From positions 434,001 through 498,000 of the forward strand of contig BSBM01002110.1 in NCBI GenBank assembly GCA_027924585.1: a stretch of 64,000 nucleotides of DNA. The letters run 5' to 3'. The stretch comes from Larix kaempferi (taxonomy: Eukaryota; Streptophyta; Pinopsida; Pinales; Pinaceae). Position numbers and translations under genes: made by a program. This document shows, piece by piece, positions 38,857-49,700 of this stretch. Each line of letters begins with the position of its first letter. Positions within the stretch are counted from its first letter, which is position 1. The notes under the pieces were generated by a model. That model had not been told where the DNA came from. It saw only the letters and a list, made by a program, of their open reading frames with translations, and made no database searches.

Positions 38857-39300
38857 ATGTATCACATCAAACCATGTATACATCTCATCAAAACATGTAC
38901 ATATCACATCGAAACATATGTACATCAAAACATGTATACATTACTAATCAAAGCATGTACACATCACATCAAAACATGTGTACATCAAAACATGTATACA
39001 TCACTAATCAAAACATGTACACATCACATCAAAACATGTGTACATCAAAACATGTATACATCACTAATCAAAACATGTACACATCACATCAAAACATGTG
39101 TACATCAAAACATGTATACATCACTAATCAAAACATGTACACATCACATCAAAACATGTGTACATCAAAACATGTATACATCACTAATCATATCAAAACA
39201 TGTGTGCATCAAAACATGTATACATCACTAATTAAAACATGTACACATCACATCAAAACATGTGTACATCAAAACATCACTAATCAAAAACATGTATACA
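38857..39300. repeat. 60-bp tandem array of ACATGTA-rich units
   Basis: Units contain AAAACATGTACACATCAC, AAAACATGTGTACATC and AAAACATGTATACATCAC. The lines at 39001, 39061 and 39121 repeat in exact 60-bp register. Each unit is itself three related words of about 20 bp, so the deeper period is near 20. Edges are degenerate. Confidence 0.9.
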
Positions 39301-39385
39301 TCACAACTAGCATGTATTCTTACTAACATCAAAACATATATACATCACAACTAGCATGTATTCTCACCAATACATCTATCATCAA
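39298..39385. repeat. 44-bp direct duplication
   Basis: ACATCACAACTAGCATGTATTC occurs in near-identical form at 39298 and 39342. It is a short continuation of the array on its left. Confidence 0.75.
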
Positions 39386-39525
39386 AAGCATGTATAAGTA
39401 AAGCTTAGTATTCTAAGTATAAGAGTCCTAAATCTAAATATTTCTAAGTAACTGGGTGTAGAGAACAGGTTACCTCATCAACGACCTTGTTGTTTGATGA
39501 GACAATCTCATCAGTAGTGACTATA
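39386..39525. other. Unassigned sequence downstream of the pol stop
   Basis: About 140 bp between the pol stop and the first tandem array, in element orientation. No motif recognised. Confidence 0.5.
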
Positions 39526-39540
39526 CTACTCCCCCTTTCG
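39526..39540 (-). promoter_or_regulatory. Second polypurine-tract-like word at the pol stop
   Basis: CGAAAGGGGGAG followed by the TAG stop on the minus strand. It closely resembles the true polypurine tract (GTTAAGGGGGAG) 2.5 kb away. In compact copia elements the pol end and polypurine tract are often close, so this may be the ancestral tract or simply coding sequence (Arg-Lys-Gly-Glu-stop). Confidence 0.5.
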
Positions 39541-40430
39541 AGGAGGGTCCTTTTGAACTACACCAAGCTTGTCTCGGAAGTATTCAAACTTCACTTGAGA
39601 CAGAGGTTTGGTTGGTAACTTCTTCACTAGACGTAGAGGCTTGGTTAGTACAACGGTAACCTAAAGCCAAACTTCTTCACAACTAGCAGAGCAAGCAGCC
39701 ATATATTCCGCTTGTGCTGAGAGTCACACTAGACAGCTTCCAGCTAAACCACGAGATCATGGCTAATCCCAGACAATAACATCCTCTCGATGTGTTCTTC
39801 TTGTCTGATACACTTCCTGCCCAAACAGAATCTGAATAGCCATCTGAAGTCATGATCTTCAAGATAGCATAGATCAAATTCTATCGTGTCCTTTATGTGC
39901 CTCATCACATACTTTGCAACTATCAGGTAAACACATCTAGTTTCCACTAGATACTAACTCAAGGTGTTCATAACAAAGCATATATCTAACCTAGTATATG
40001 TTAGATATATCAAATACCCAATAATTTGACTGTACAGAGTTATATCCACTAACTCTGATGAGTTATCCCCTAACAGCTTCAAGTTGGAATCCGTAAGAGT
40101 GGCCATTCCAACACCTCAAGTCATATTTCTCATCATACTTTCCCTGGTTGAGAAATATTCCCTCTGAGCCTTGCCATACTTCCAAACCTAGGAAGTAAAG
40201 CATCAATTTGAGATCTTTTCATTTTTCATTTCTGTATTGAATGATCTTCTGCATATCTATCTGTGCCATCTCTCGTTAGATGGTTCTACTGATATGAGCC
40301 TCAATATCATTCGAACTCTGTGGTGAGTTCCTTCTTGCATCCATGTCATATGTGTATCATATTCAACCTTGTAGCAAAGGTTGAGATCCACATCACCCAT
40401 GGTGAACATTAAGCTTATCAATTTATTAAC
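39526..40430 (-). pseudogene. Decayed copia pol remnant: end of reverse transcriptase, RNase H, C-terminal tail
   Basis: Fragments are in the right order but in different frames. On the minus strand, 40430 to 40257 contains GDVDLNLCYKVEYDT, like the RT segment just before the catalytic YVDD box, but no YVDD follows. Positions 40218 to 40118 contain LYFLGLEVWQGSEGIFLNQG, the RT connection. Positions 40115 to 39954 contain NLKLLGDNSSELVD and DICFVMNTLS. RNase H follows from about 39950 to 39661: YSDSVWAGSVSD replaces the usual Asp-x-Asp-Trp wording, then a frameshift occurs just before AEYMAACSASCEEVWL at 39711-39664, followed by a stop. The tail KFEYFRDKLGVVQKD runs to the stop at 39526-39528. 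At least three stops and several frameshifts make it non-functional. Assignment to Ty1/copia rests on remembered family wording; a profile search would be decisive. Confidence 0.85.
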
Positions 40431-41990
40431 GAACCTAGGTACCTATACAGAACCTGATTCATACTTCTTCTTTAATTACACCATACTTGGAGCAAACATC
40501 TTGTCGTGATTCTCTTCCCCTTTCTAAGAGAATCTTCTAACCATGAGCCTTCTATATTTTGTTTGATTTGTAAATCTTCTTGTTTGAACATCTACCACTT
40601 GTACGGTGTCCATCATTCTTCATGACCTTTCCTACAAATCAAAATTAAGTACATGATTAGTAATACTTCATAATCATCAAAAGATAACCTATTATGCATA
40701 CAGATATCATTTACATAGTGATGCAACTATTTTGACCAATACTTTGGCACAACACTTTCCCATATCCTGTATGCATACAGTGGCTATCTAGATGCCTTCC
40801 ATCTCTACCAGAACATACTATCGAGAGTGTGCACAACTCTCAGCATGTCAGCAAAGAGGTTTCATTCTAGACAAGCAACAATGGAATGTTTGTCCAAACA
40901 TATGCACATTAGTTGTATACTGTTCAATGCTCTATTAATGTTTACACTCAGCATTATATATTCTAGGAATACAAATATGCATGCAGGCAATATCATTACT
41001 ATTTCAAATAGCAACTCAATACTTATCTTTTATGTTTGTGTGGCTGCCTCCCGCTTGATCTTCTGTACGTCTTTTGAACTTCTATTCATTCTGTACCACT
41101 GTGCATGCTCAAGAGTCATCCTCATGATCTCATACACAAACATATACTCATTAGTATATTCTAAATGCTATCAAAACATTATAGTACTAAATAATCTTGA
41201 AAACGTATAGTCATGATTATAGTTAATAAACATTAGTATTCAAGATTTCAGGGAAGTCTTCTTTTACTCATGCATATCATTGATAAAAGATATAATATGC
41301 ATAATCCCTTGATTACTAACTTTATGAATAAGCATAACCAATCATTCCAAGTGTACTTATGTAAGGGATCCTAACACAAGGTAAGATTCATGGGAAACAT
41401 ACCTGGATTAGTATACCTACTTGGTTATGTACATCATACCTAAACAATCTCTTCAATGATTTAGAGATCCTGAGCTAGAACCTGCATGTCTCATAGGTTA
41501 AGCATAATATAACAAAGTCATACATACCTCGTAAGTAGAACAAAGATTATGGATGAGTCTTTGTCTTCATGTTTTCATGGTCATGGAGCCTGATTTGTCT
41601 TTTGTGATGTACCTGTATCTTGTTAGCAGACAACATCAACCTCACACAACACCATAATGCATTAGTACAATCATAAGTGTCAATACCCTAACCAATGAAT
41701 GCATTCATAATTTTGTTAAGGTGATACAACAAATCTAAAATCAAGATTGTACTAACTGTAATAACATGAAGACAAACATACCATAAACTTAATCATGAAC
41801 AAATCTCAAAACATACCTCGATGAGTCATACCTATCGAGATCGCTTGTAATCTCCTTATGTAAAGCCTTAGCCTCATCTCCCTCTGAAACATGAACTCCT
41901 TCACTTATGTAGGTGACCAATCCATCTTCTTCTAGGATTAACCCTATCCACTGGACCTGGAGCTGGATAAGGGTTTGTCAGAGAGACCCC
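40431..41990. other. AT-rich internal region, no recognisable gene
   Basis: About 1.56 kb where integrase and the first half of RT would lie in an intact copia element. I recognise none of their motifs in any frame. One plus-strand open frame (40827-41210) is antisense to the element and matches nothing I know. This region is either too decayed to read or was replaced. Confidence 0.55.
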
Positions 41991-42440
41991 AAAAATTCAA
42001 ACTTTGAATTTCAAACTTCCGTAAGGATAGAGATATGCGCCTTGATGAGCTGATCAAACTGACATATTCAGAATTTGAAAACTGCAAAGTTTTACTCCTC
42101 TTTGAAACTTTCGGATTCACTGTACGTGACCCTGAACTGGGGTTTGATGAAGCCCACTCTTTTTCCCCATCAAAATGTTTGATCCAAAGCTCTAAGCTTC
42201 TATTTTTCTGAGGAGCTTCCAGCCGTGGTCACAGATTTCAAAAATTCCCATTTTTACAGAAGCCCTAATTTTCCGCTTTTCTGATCAAAGTCCCGAACTA
42301 GGGTCTAATCAAGCCCGGCCTTTTGCCCAACCAAAAATTCTGATCTTGGTCTCTAAATTTCTATTTTGATGAGTAGCATCCAGCCGTGGTCTCCGATTAC
42401 AAAAATTCCAACTTTATTCAAAGCCCTAAATTCCGGAAGC
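41991..42440. repeat. Degenerate direct duplication of about 161 bp
   Basis: The words AGCCGTGGTC (42221 and 42382), CAAAAATTCC and AAAGCCCTAA/GAAGCCCTAA recur with about 161-bp spacing. The flanking ACTAGGGTCTAATCAAGCCC and CTGGGGTTTGATGAAGCCC also correspond. The copies are old and diverged. No gag motif is seen. Confidence 0.6.
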
Positions 42441-42529
42441 CATGAATGAGGGTACCAAAAAATAATTCTGTTTTGACAGAAATATGTACCTGATTGTTTC
42501 TGGTGTAAATCCGAAATTTTTAATCCACA

Positions 42530-42915
42530 AGGTCTGAAAAAGTTTCCTGAGATAGCCTGACCTGTTATCTTTCCATCCTGACAGGTCTGACCTCAATTGG
42601 ATTCTCTGAGAGAGAGATATTCCAAATGTCGCAACGTGACCTGTTTTGGGAAAATACAGGAGAGCGAACTTGTACGGCGTGCCACGTGTCACTGTTTGAC
42701 CTTCGGCCTCTGAAAACGTTTTCTGAGATATCTCGGGCCTGTTATCTTTCCATCCTGACAGGTCTGACCTCAATTGGATTTTCTGAGAGAGAGTTATGCC
42801 AAGTGTCGCAACGTGACCTGTTTATGGGATAATACAGGAGAGCGCACTTGTACGGAGTGCCACGTGTCACTGGTTCAACTTCGGCCCTCTGAAAAAGTTT
42901 TCTGAGATAGTGCCG
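42530..42915. repeat. Direct duplication of about 178 bp in the leader
   Basis: CCTGTTATCTTTCCATCCTG occurs at 42561 and 42738, and CTGAGATA at 42547, 42723 and 42902. The two units share GTCGCAACGTGACCTG and TGCCACGTGTCACTG. They lie in the untranslated leader (element orientation) and read as roughly 90% alike. Confidence 0.8.
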
Positions 42916-43276
42916 ACTGTGTACTACCTGTCACTTTTTACGAAATTTCATTTGGAGCTTCCTAGCCCAAGATATGACCTTTTTCCCAAGGTCACCTGAT
43001 TTTGACTCAGATCTGGAAGAGGCAGAAACCCTATATTGTACAGATCATAAATCACAAAGTACAACGAATTAGAGGTTGTCCTTTGGACACAAGGTACCTG
43101 GAGATGTTAGCTTCGTCCTGTAACAATTTCAGATCCGAGATCCGAAAACTTCGCCAAAATGGATTTATAGCGAAAGTGCTACGATGACTGGTTTTTGCTA
43201 TGTAAAACCCTAACCTTCAAATTGTCGTAAGTAAAGCAAGTGTCTTTAGTGCCATACCTTGTCTTCCTTCAGGTTA
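42916..43276. other. Retrotransposon leader next to the primer binding site
   Basis: About 360 bp downstream of the primer binding site on the minus strand. No long sense-strand frame or packaging motif is recognisable. The plus-strand frame at 43002-43187 is antisense and unconvincing. Confidence 0.55.
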
Positions 43277-43288
43277 GCTCTGATACCA
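43277..43288 (-). promoter_or_regulatory. Primer binding site for initiator tRNA-Met
   Basis: The minus strand reads TGGTATCAGAGC directly after the 5' LTR with no spacer. This is the well-known complement of the plant initiator tRNA-Met 3' end used by many copia elements. It fixes the element's orientation. Confidence 0.95.
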
Positions 43289-43587
43289 TGTTAGAATTCC
43301 ATATGCTAAGATAGAAAATAGCAGCATTACATTCCATTTCACAATAATAGCATATACAGGATCACTGAAGAAACAACAAGCATAGCATAAACACAAGAGA
43401 CAGAGATTTATCCTGGGAAACCCTCATGGGGTAGAAAACCCAGCAAAGCTTCCTCAATATAGATGACCAACAATATACAAAGATGCAAACCCTGAGCATA
43501 AGCTCCTTCTCCTCCATAGCAGACCTCTCCTCCACAAATGCGCCTTTCTCAAGTGAGTGAGTGTGTGTAATGAGGAACACACCTCCT

Positions 43588-43596
43588 CTATTTATA
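43588..43596 (-). promoter_or_regulatory. TATA box of the 5' LTR
   Basis: TATAAATAG on the minus strand followed by a CA-rich stretch (ATTACACACACTC) where a start site would be expected. This is the likely promoter for the element's own RNA. Confidence 0.7.
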
Positions 43597-43677
43597 CACT
43601 ACTCTGATATGTATTTTACACAAGTACACGTAGGCTCGTATTTAACCAATAGGTTAAATACCCCACTACAACTAACT

Positions 43678-43764
43678 GGGCCGACCCCTCTAGGGTGGTC
43701 TAATAACCCTTTGACCCACATAACACATTTAGGGCCGACCCCCACTAGGGAAGTCTAATAACCC
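43678..43764 (-). promoter_or_regulatory. 5' LTR direct repeats, 54-bp spacing
   Basis: Second occurrence of the GGGCCGACCCC / TCTAATAACCC pair, at 43678 and 43732, upstream of the TATA box in element orientation. Confidence 0.5.
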
Positions 43765-43781
43765 GAGTTACCACATTCCGA

Positions 43782-43844
43782 CGGAGGAATAAACATCTCC
43801 GGATATACAATAAGATCTTCACGGAGGAATGAATCATCTCCGGA
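43782..43844 (-). promoter_or_regulatory. 5' LTR direct repeats, 40-bp spacing
   Basis: Second occurrence of the CGGAGGAAT...CATCTCCGG pair, at 43782 and 43822. Each half carries its own inverted CGGAG/CTCCG arms. Confidence 0.5.
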
Positions 43845-43891
43845 ATAATAAAGTACAAATATAATATTCTTTGAAGTTACAATATTTAACA

Positions 43892-43896
43892 ATTTT
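43892..43896. repeat. Target site duplication ATTTT, right
   Basis: Right copy of the 5-bp duplication. It continues directly into the M4 word CACACCCTTTAAGCCC. Confidence 0.95.
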
Positions 43897-46761
43897 CACA
43901 CCCTTTAAGCCCAAGTCGAGCGAAAACGCACGATCGAGTTTCAACTTCGACTAACCTCTCGGAATTGAAATTTGAGAATAGTTTTGGATGTCCCATTGGT
44001 AGACAAGCGTCCACACCAACTTTCGTGACGTTCCGAGCTATTTTCTCCCCCTTTAAGCCCCACTCTAGAGAAAACGCACGATCGCGATTCATCTTTGACC
44101 AACTTCTCGGAATTGAAAATTGAGAATAGATTTGGATGTCCCATTTGTAGACATGCGCACACAGCAACTTTCATGACTTTACGACCTAATTTCACGCCCT
44201 TTATTCCCAAGTCTAGTGAAAACCCATGGTGGCATTTTGACTTTGACCAACTTCTGGGAATTGAAATTTGAAAATAGATTTGGATGTCCCATTGGTAGAC
44301 AAGCGTGCACGCCAACTTTCGTGATGTTCCGAGCTATTTTCTGCCCCTTTAAGCCCAAGTCTAGCGAAAACGCACGTTCGAGTTTCAACTTTCACAAACA
44401 TTTCGGAATTAAAATTTGAGAATAGTTTTGGATGTACCATTGGTAGACAAGCGTCCACACCAACTTTCGTGACATTCCGAGCTATTTTATCGCCCTTCAA
44501 GCCCAACTCTAGCGAAAACGTAGGGTCGAGTTTCGACTTTCACCAACTTCTCAGAATTCAAAATTGAGCATAGATTTGGATGTCCCATTTGTAGACATGT
44601 GTGCACAGCAACTTTCGTGATGTTACGAGCTAATTTCACACCCTTTAAGCACAAGTCTAGCGAAAACGCATGGTGGCGTTTCGACTTTGACCAACTTCTC
44701 GGAATTGAAATTTGAGAATAGATTTGGATGTCCCCTTGGTAGACAAGTGCGCACGCCAACTTTCATGACGTTCCAACCTATTTTCTCGCCCTTTAAGCCC
44801 AAGTCTAGCGAAAACACACGGCAAATTTTCAACTTTGACCAACTTCTCGGAATTTAAATTTGAGAATAGATTTGGATGTCCCATTGGTAGACAAGCATCC
44901 ACACCAACTTTCGTGACATTCCAAGCTATTTTCTTCCCATTTAAGCCCAACTCTAGAGAAAACGCACGGTCGCGTTTCATCTTTGACCAACTTCTCGAAA
45001 TTGAAAATTGAGAATAGATTTGGATGTCCCATTTGTAGACATGCGCGCACAGCAACTTTCGTGACATTACGAGCTAATTTCACATCATTTAAGCCCAATT
45101 CTAGCGAAAACGCACGATCGAGTTTCAACTTTGACCAACTTCTCGGAATTGAAATTTGAGAATAGATTTGGATGTCCCATTGGTAGACAAGCGTGCACGC
45201 CAACTTTCGTGACGTTCCGAGCTATTTTCTGCCCCTTTAAGCCCAAGTCTAGCGAAAATGCACGGTCGATTTTCAACTTTGACCAACTTCTCGGAATTTA
45301 AATTTGAGAATGGATTTGGATGTCACATTGGTAGACGAGCGTCCACGCCAACTTTCGTAACGTTCAGAGCTATTTTCTCCCCCTTTAAGCCCAAATCTAG
45401 CGAAAACGCACGGTCGAGTTTCGAATTCGACCAACTTCTCGGAATTAAAAATTGAGCATAGATTTGGATGTCCCGTTGGTAGACAAATGCGCACCGCCAA
45501 CTTTTGTCACATTACGAGCTAATTTCACACCCTTTAAGGTCAAGTCGAGCGAAAAAGCACGGTCGAGTTTCGAATTTGACCAACTTCTCGGAATTGAAAA
45601 TTGAGCATAGATTTGGATGTCCCGTTGGTAGACAAATGCGCACGCCAACTTTCGTCACATTCCGAGCTATTTTCTCACCCTTTAAGCCGAAGTCTAGCGA
45701 AAATGCACGGTCGATTCTCAACTTTGACCAACTTATCAGAGTTGAAATTTGAAAATAGATTTGGATATCCCGTTGGTAGGCAAGTGCACATGCCAACTTT
45801 CGTGACGTTACGAGCTATTTTCTTCGCCTTTAAGCTCAACTCTAGCAAAAACGCACGGTCGAGTTTCGAATTTGACCAACTTCTCGGAATTGAAAACTGA
45901 GCATAGATTTGGATGTCCCGTTGGTAGACAAATGCGCACGCCAACTTTCGTGACGTTCCGAGCTATTTTCTCACATATTAAGCCTAAGTCTAGCGAAAAC
46001 GCACGGTCGAGTTTTGAATTTGACCAACTTCTCGGAGTTGAAAATTGAGCATAGACTTGGATGTCCCGTTGGTAGACGAGCGTCCGCGCCAACTTTCGTA
46101 ACGTTCCGAGCTATTCTCACACCCTTTAAGCCCAAGTCTAGCGAAAACGCACGATCGAGTTTCAACTTTGATTAACTTCTCGGAATTGAAATTTGAGAAT
46201 AGATTTGGATGTCCCGTTGGTAGACGAATGCGCACGCCAATTTTCATGACGTTCCGAGCTATTTTCTCATGCTTTAAGCCTAAGTCCATCGAAAATGCAC
46301 GGTCAATTTTCAACTTTGACCAACTTCTCAGAATTTAAATTTGAGAATGGATTTGGATGTCACATTGGTAGACGAGCGTCCACGCCAACTTTCGTGACGT
46401 TCCGAGCTATTTTCACACCCTTTAAGCCCAAGTCTAGTGAAAACGCACGATGGAGTTTCAACTTTGACCAACTTCTCGGAATTGAAATTTGAGAATAGTT
46501 TTGGATGTCCCATTGGTAGAAAAGCGTCCACACCAACTTTCGTGACGTTGCGAGCTATTTTCATCCCATTTAAGCCCAACTCTACAGAAAACGCACAGTC
46601 GCGTTTCATCTTTGACCAACTTCTCGGAATTGAAAATTGAGAATATATTTGGATGTCCCATTTGTACACATGCACGCACAGCACCTTTCATGACGTTACG
46701 AGCTATTTTCACGCCCTTTATTCCCAAGTCTAGTGAAAACCCATGGTGGCATTTCGACTTT
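43897..46761. repeat. HOR copy 12, right part (mid-M4 to M23)
   Basis: Completes copy 12. The two parts together total 3405 bp, one extra C near 45492 (GCACCGCC) accounting for the surplus. M21 has TCTAGTGAAAACGCACGATGG near 46433, shared with copy 11 (35498). Confidence 0.93.
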
Positions 46762-49700
46762 GATCAACTTCTGGGAATTGAAATTTGAGAATGGATTTGG
46801 ATGTCTCGTTAGTAGACAAGTGCGCACGCCAACTTTCGTGACGTTCCAAGCTATTTTCTTGCCCTTTAAGCCTAAGTCTAGTGAAAACGCACGGTAAATT
46901 TTCAACTTTGACCAACTTCTCGTAATTGAAATTTGAGAATAGTTTTGGATGTCCCTTTGGTAGACAAGCGTCCACACCAACTTTCGTGACGTTCCGAGCT
47001 GTTTTCTCCCCCTTTAAGCCCAAGTCTAGCGAAAACGCACGGTCAAGTTTCAAATTTGACCAACTTCTCGGAATTGAAAATTGAGCATAGATTTGGTTGT
47101 CCCGTTGGTAGACAAATGCGCACGCCAACTTTCGTGACGTTCCGAGCTATTTTCTCACCCTTTAAGCCTAAGTCTAGCGAAAATGCACTGTCGATTTTCA
47201 ACTTTGACCAACTTCTCGGAATTTAAATTTGAGAATAGATTTGGATGTCACATTGGTAGACGATCGTCCACGCCAACTTTCGTGACGCTCCGAGCTATTT
47301 TCACACCCTTTAAGCCCAAGTCGAGCGAAAACGCACGATCGAGTTTCAACTTCGACTAACCTCTCGGAATTGAAATTTGAGAATAGTTTTGGATGTCCCA
47401 TTGGTAGACAAGCGTCCACACCAACTTTCGTGACGTTCCGAGCTATTTTCTCCCCCTTTAAGCCCCACTCTAGAGAAAACGCACGATCGCGATTCATCTT
47501 TGACCAACTTCTCGGAATTGAAAATTGAGAATAGATTTGGATGTCCCATTTGTAGACATGCGCGCACAGCAACTTTCATGACTTTACGACCTAATTTCAC
47601 GCCCTTTATTCCCAAGTCTAGTGAAAACCCATGGTGGCATTTTGACTTTGACCAACTTCTGGGAATCAAAATTTGAAAATAGATTTGGATGTCCCATTGG
47701 TAGACAAGCGTGCACGCCAACTTTCGTGATGTTCCGAGCTATTTTCTGCCCCTTTAAGCCCAAGTCTAGCGAAAACGCACGTTCGAGTTTCAACTTTCAC
47801 AAACATTTCGGAATTAAAATTTGAGAATAGTTTTGGATGTACCATTGGTAGACAAGCGTCCACACCAGCTTTCGTGACATTCCGAGCTATTTTATCGCCC
47901 TTCAAGCCCAACTCTAGCGAAAACGTAGGGTCGAGTTTCGACTTTCACCAACTTCTCAGAATTCAAAATTGAGCATAGATTTGGATGTCCCATTTGTAGA
48001 CATGTGTGCACAGCAACTTTCGTGATGTTACGAGCTAATTTCACACCCTTTAAGCACAAGTCTAGCGAAAACGCATGGTGGCGTTTCGACTTTGACCAAC
48101 TTCTCGGAATTGAAATTTGAGAATAGATTTGGATGTCCCCTTGGTAGACAAGTGCGCACGCCAACTTTCATGACGTTCCAACCTATTTTCTCGCCCTTTA
48201 AGCCCAAGTCTAGCGAAAACACACGGCAAATTTTCAACTTTGACCAACTTCTCGGAATTTAAATTTGAGAATAGATTTGGATGTCCCATTGGTAGACAAG
48301 CATCCACACCAACTTTCGTGACATTCCAAGCTATTTTCTTCCCATTTAAGCCCAACTCTAGAGAAAACGCACGGTCGCGTTTCATCTTTGACCAACTTCT
48401 CGAAATTGAAAATTGAGAATAGATTTGGATGTCCCATTTGTAGACATGCGCGCACAGCAACTTTCGTGACATTACGAGCTAATTTCACATCATTTAAGCC
48501 CAATTCTAGCGAAAACGCACGATCGAGTTTCAACTTTGACCAACTTCTCGGAATTGAAATTTGAGAATAGATTTGGATGTCCCATTGGTAGACAAGCGTG
48601 CACGCCAACTTTCGTGACGTTCCGAGCTATTTTCTGCCCCTTTAAGCCCAAGTCTAGCGAAAATGCACGGTCGATTTTCAACTTTGACCAACTTCTCAGA
48701 ATTTAAATTTGAGAATGGATTTGGATGTCACATTGGTAGACGAGCGTCCACGCCAACTTTCGTAACGTTCAGAGCTATTTTCTCCCCCTTTAAGCCCAAA
48801 TCTAGCGAAAACGCACGGTCGAGTTTCGAATTCGACCAACTTCTCGGAAGTAAAAATTGAGCATAGATTTGGATGTCCCGTTGGTAGACAAATGCGCACG
48901 CCAACTTTTGTCACATTACGAGCTAATTTCACACCCTTTAAGGTCAAGTCGAGCGAAAAAGCACGGTCGAGTTTCGAATTTGACCAACTTCTCGGAATTG
49001 AAAATTGAGCATAGATTTGGATGTCCTGTTGGTAGACAAATGCGCACGCCAACTTTCGTCACATTCCGAGCTATTTTCTCACCCTTTAAGCCGAAGTCTA
49101 GCGAAAATGCACGGTCGATTCTCAACTTTGACCAACTTATCAGAGTTGAAATTTGAAAATAGATTTGGATATCCCGTTGGTAGGCAAGTGCACATGCCAA
49201 CTTTCGTGACGTTACGAGCTATTTTCTTCGCCTTTAAGCTCAACTCTAGCAAAAACGCACGGTCGAGTTTCGAATTTGACCAACTTCTCGGAATTGAAAA
49301 CTGAGCATAGATTTGGATGTCCCGTTGGTAGACAAATGCGCACGCCAACTTTCGTGACGTTCCGAGCTATTTTCTCACATATTAAGCCTAAGTCTAGCGA
49401 AAACGCACGGTCGAGTTTTGAATTTGACCAACTTCTCGGAGTTGAAAATTGAGCATAGACTTGGATGTCCCGTTGGTAGACGAGCGTCCGCGCCAACTTT
49501 CGTAACGTTCCGAGCTATTCTCACACCCTTTAAGCCCAAGTCTAGCGAAAACGCACGATCGAGTTTCAACTTTGATTAACTTCTCGGAATTGAAATTTGA
49601 GAATAGATTTGGATGTCCCGTTGGTAGACGAATGCGCACGCCAATTTTCATGACGTTCCGAGCTATTTTCTCATGCTTTAAGCCTAAGTCCATCGAAAAT

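Larger units (their letters stand above)
36366..43891 (-). mobile_element. Ty1/copia-type LTR retrotransposon, non-autonomous, recent insertion
   Basis: The element is 7526 bp on the minus strand. It is bounded by two 603-bp LTRs beginning TGTTAAATATTG and ending GGAATTCTAACA (minus strand), and flanked by the 5-bp duplication ATTTT. A primer binding site for initiator tRNA-Met abuts the 5' LTR and a polypurine tract abuts the 3' LTR. The only recognisable coding trace is a broken RT/RNase H region at 39526-40430. Its position at the 3' end of the internal domain and its wording (for example DICFVMNTLS and AEYMAACSASCEEVWL) fit Ty1/copia. I see no gag, protease or integrase. The internal domain also holds about 2.5 kb of tandem arrays. 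Identical LTRs with a dead pol imply recent movement supplied in trans. Large-retrotransposon-derivative status is an inference from these facts. Confidence 0.95.
43289..43891 (-). repeat. 5' LTR (603 bp)
   Basis: Same length and, by eye, same sequence as the 3' LTR at an offset of 6923 bp. It starts TGTTAAATATTG and ends TCTAACA on the minus strand. Identity over 603 bp marks the insertion as recent, since both LTRs are copied from one template. Confidence 0.96.

Noticed and set aside
38463-39326. 287-codon plus-strand open frame
   Set aside because: Runs through the 87-bp and 60-bp arrays, whose periods are multiples of three, and is antisense to the element. Low-complexity by-product.
40827-41210. 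127-codon plus-strand open frame inside the element
   Set aside because: Antisense to the element, in an AT-rich decayed region, and unlike any family I know.
43277-43288. Fragment of a tRNA-Met gene
   Set aside because: Only the 12-base 3' end complement is present and it abuts the LTR, so it is a primer binding site.
36361-43896. Insertion accompanied by deletion or rearrangement of satellite
   Set aside because: Removing the element and one ATTTT copy restores M4 exactly and keeps the HOR phase.
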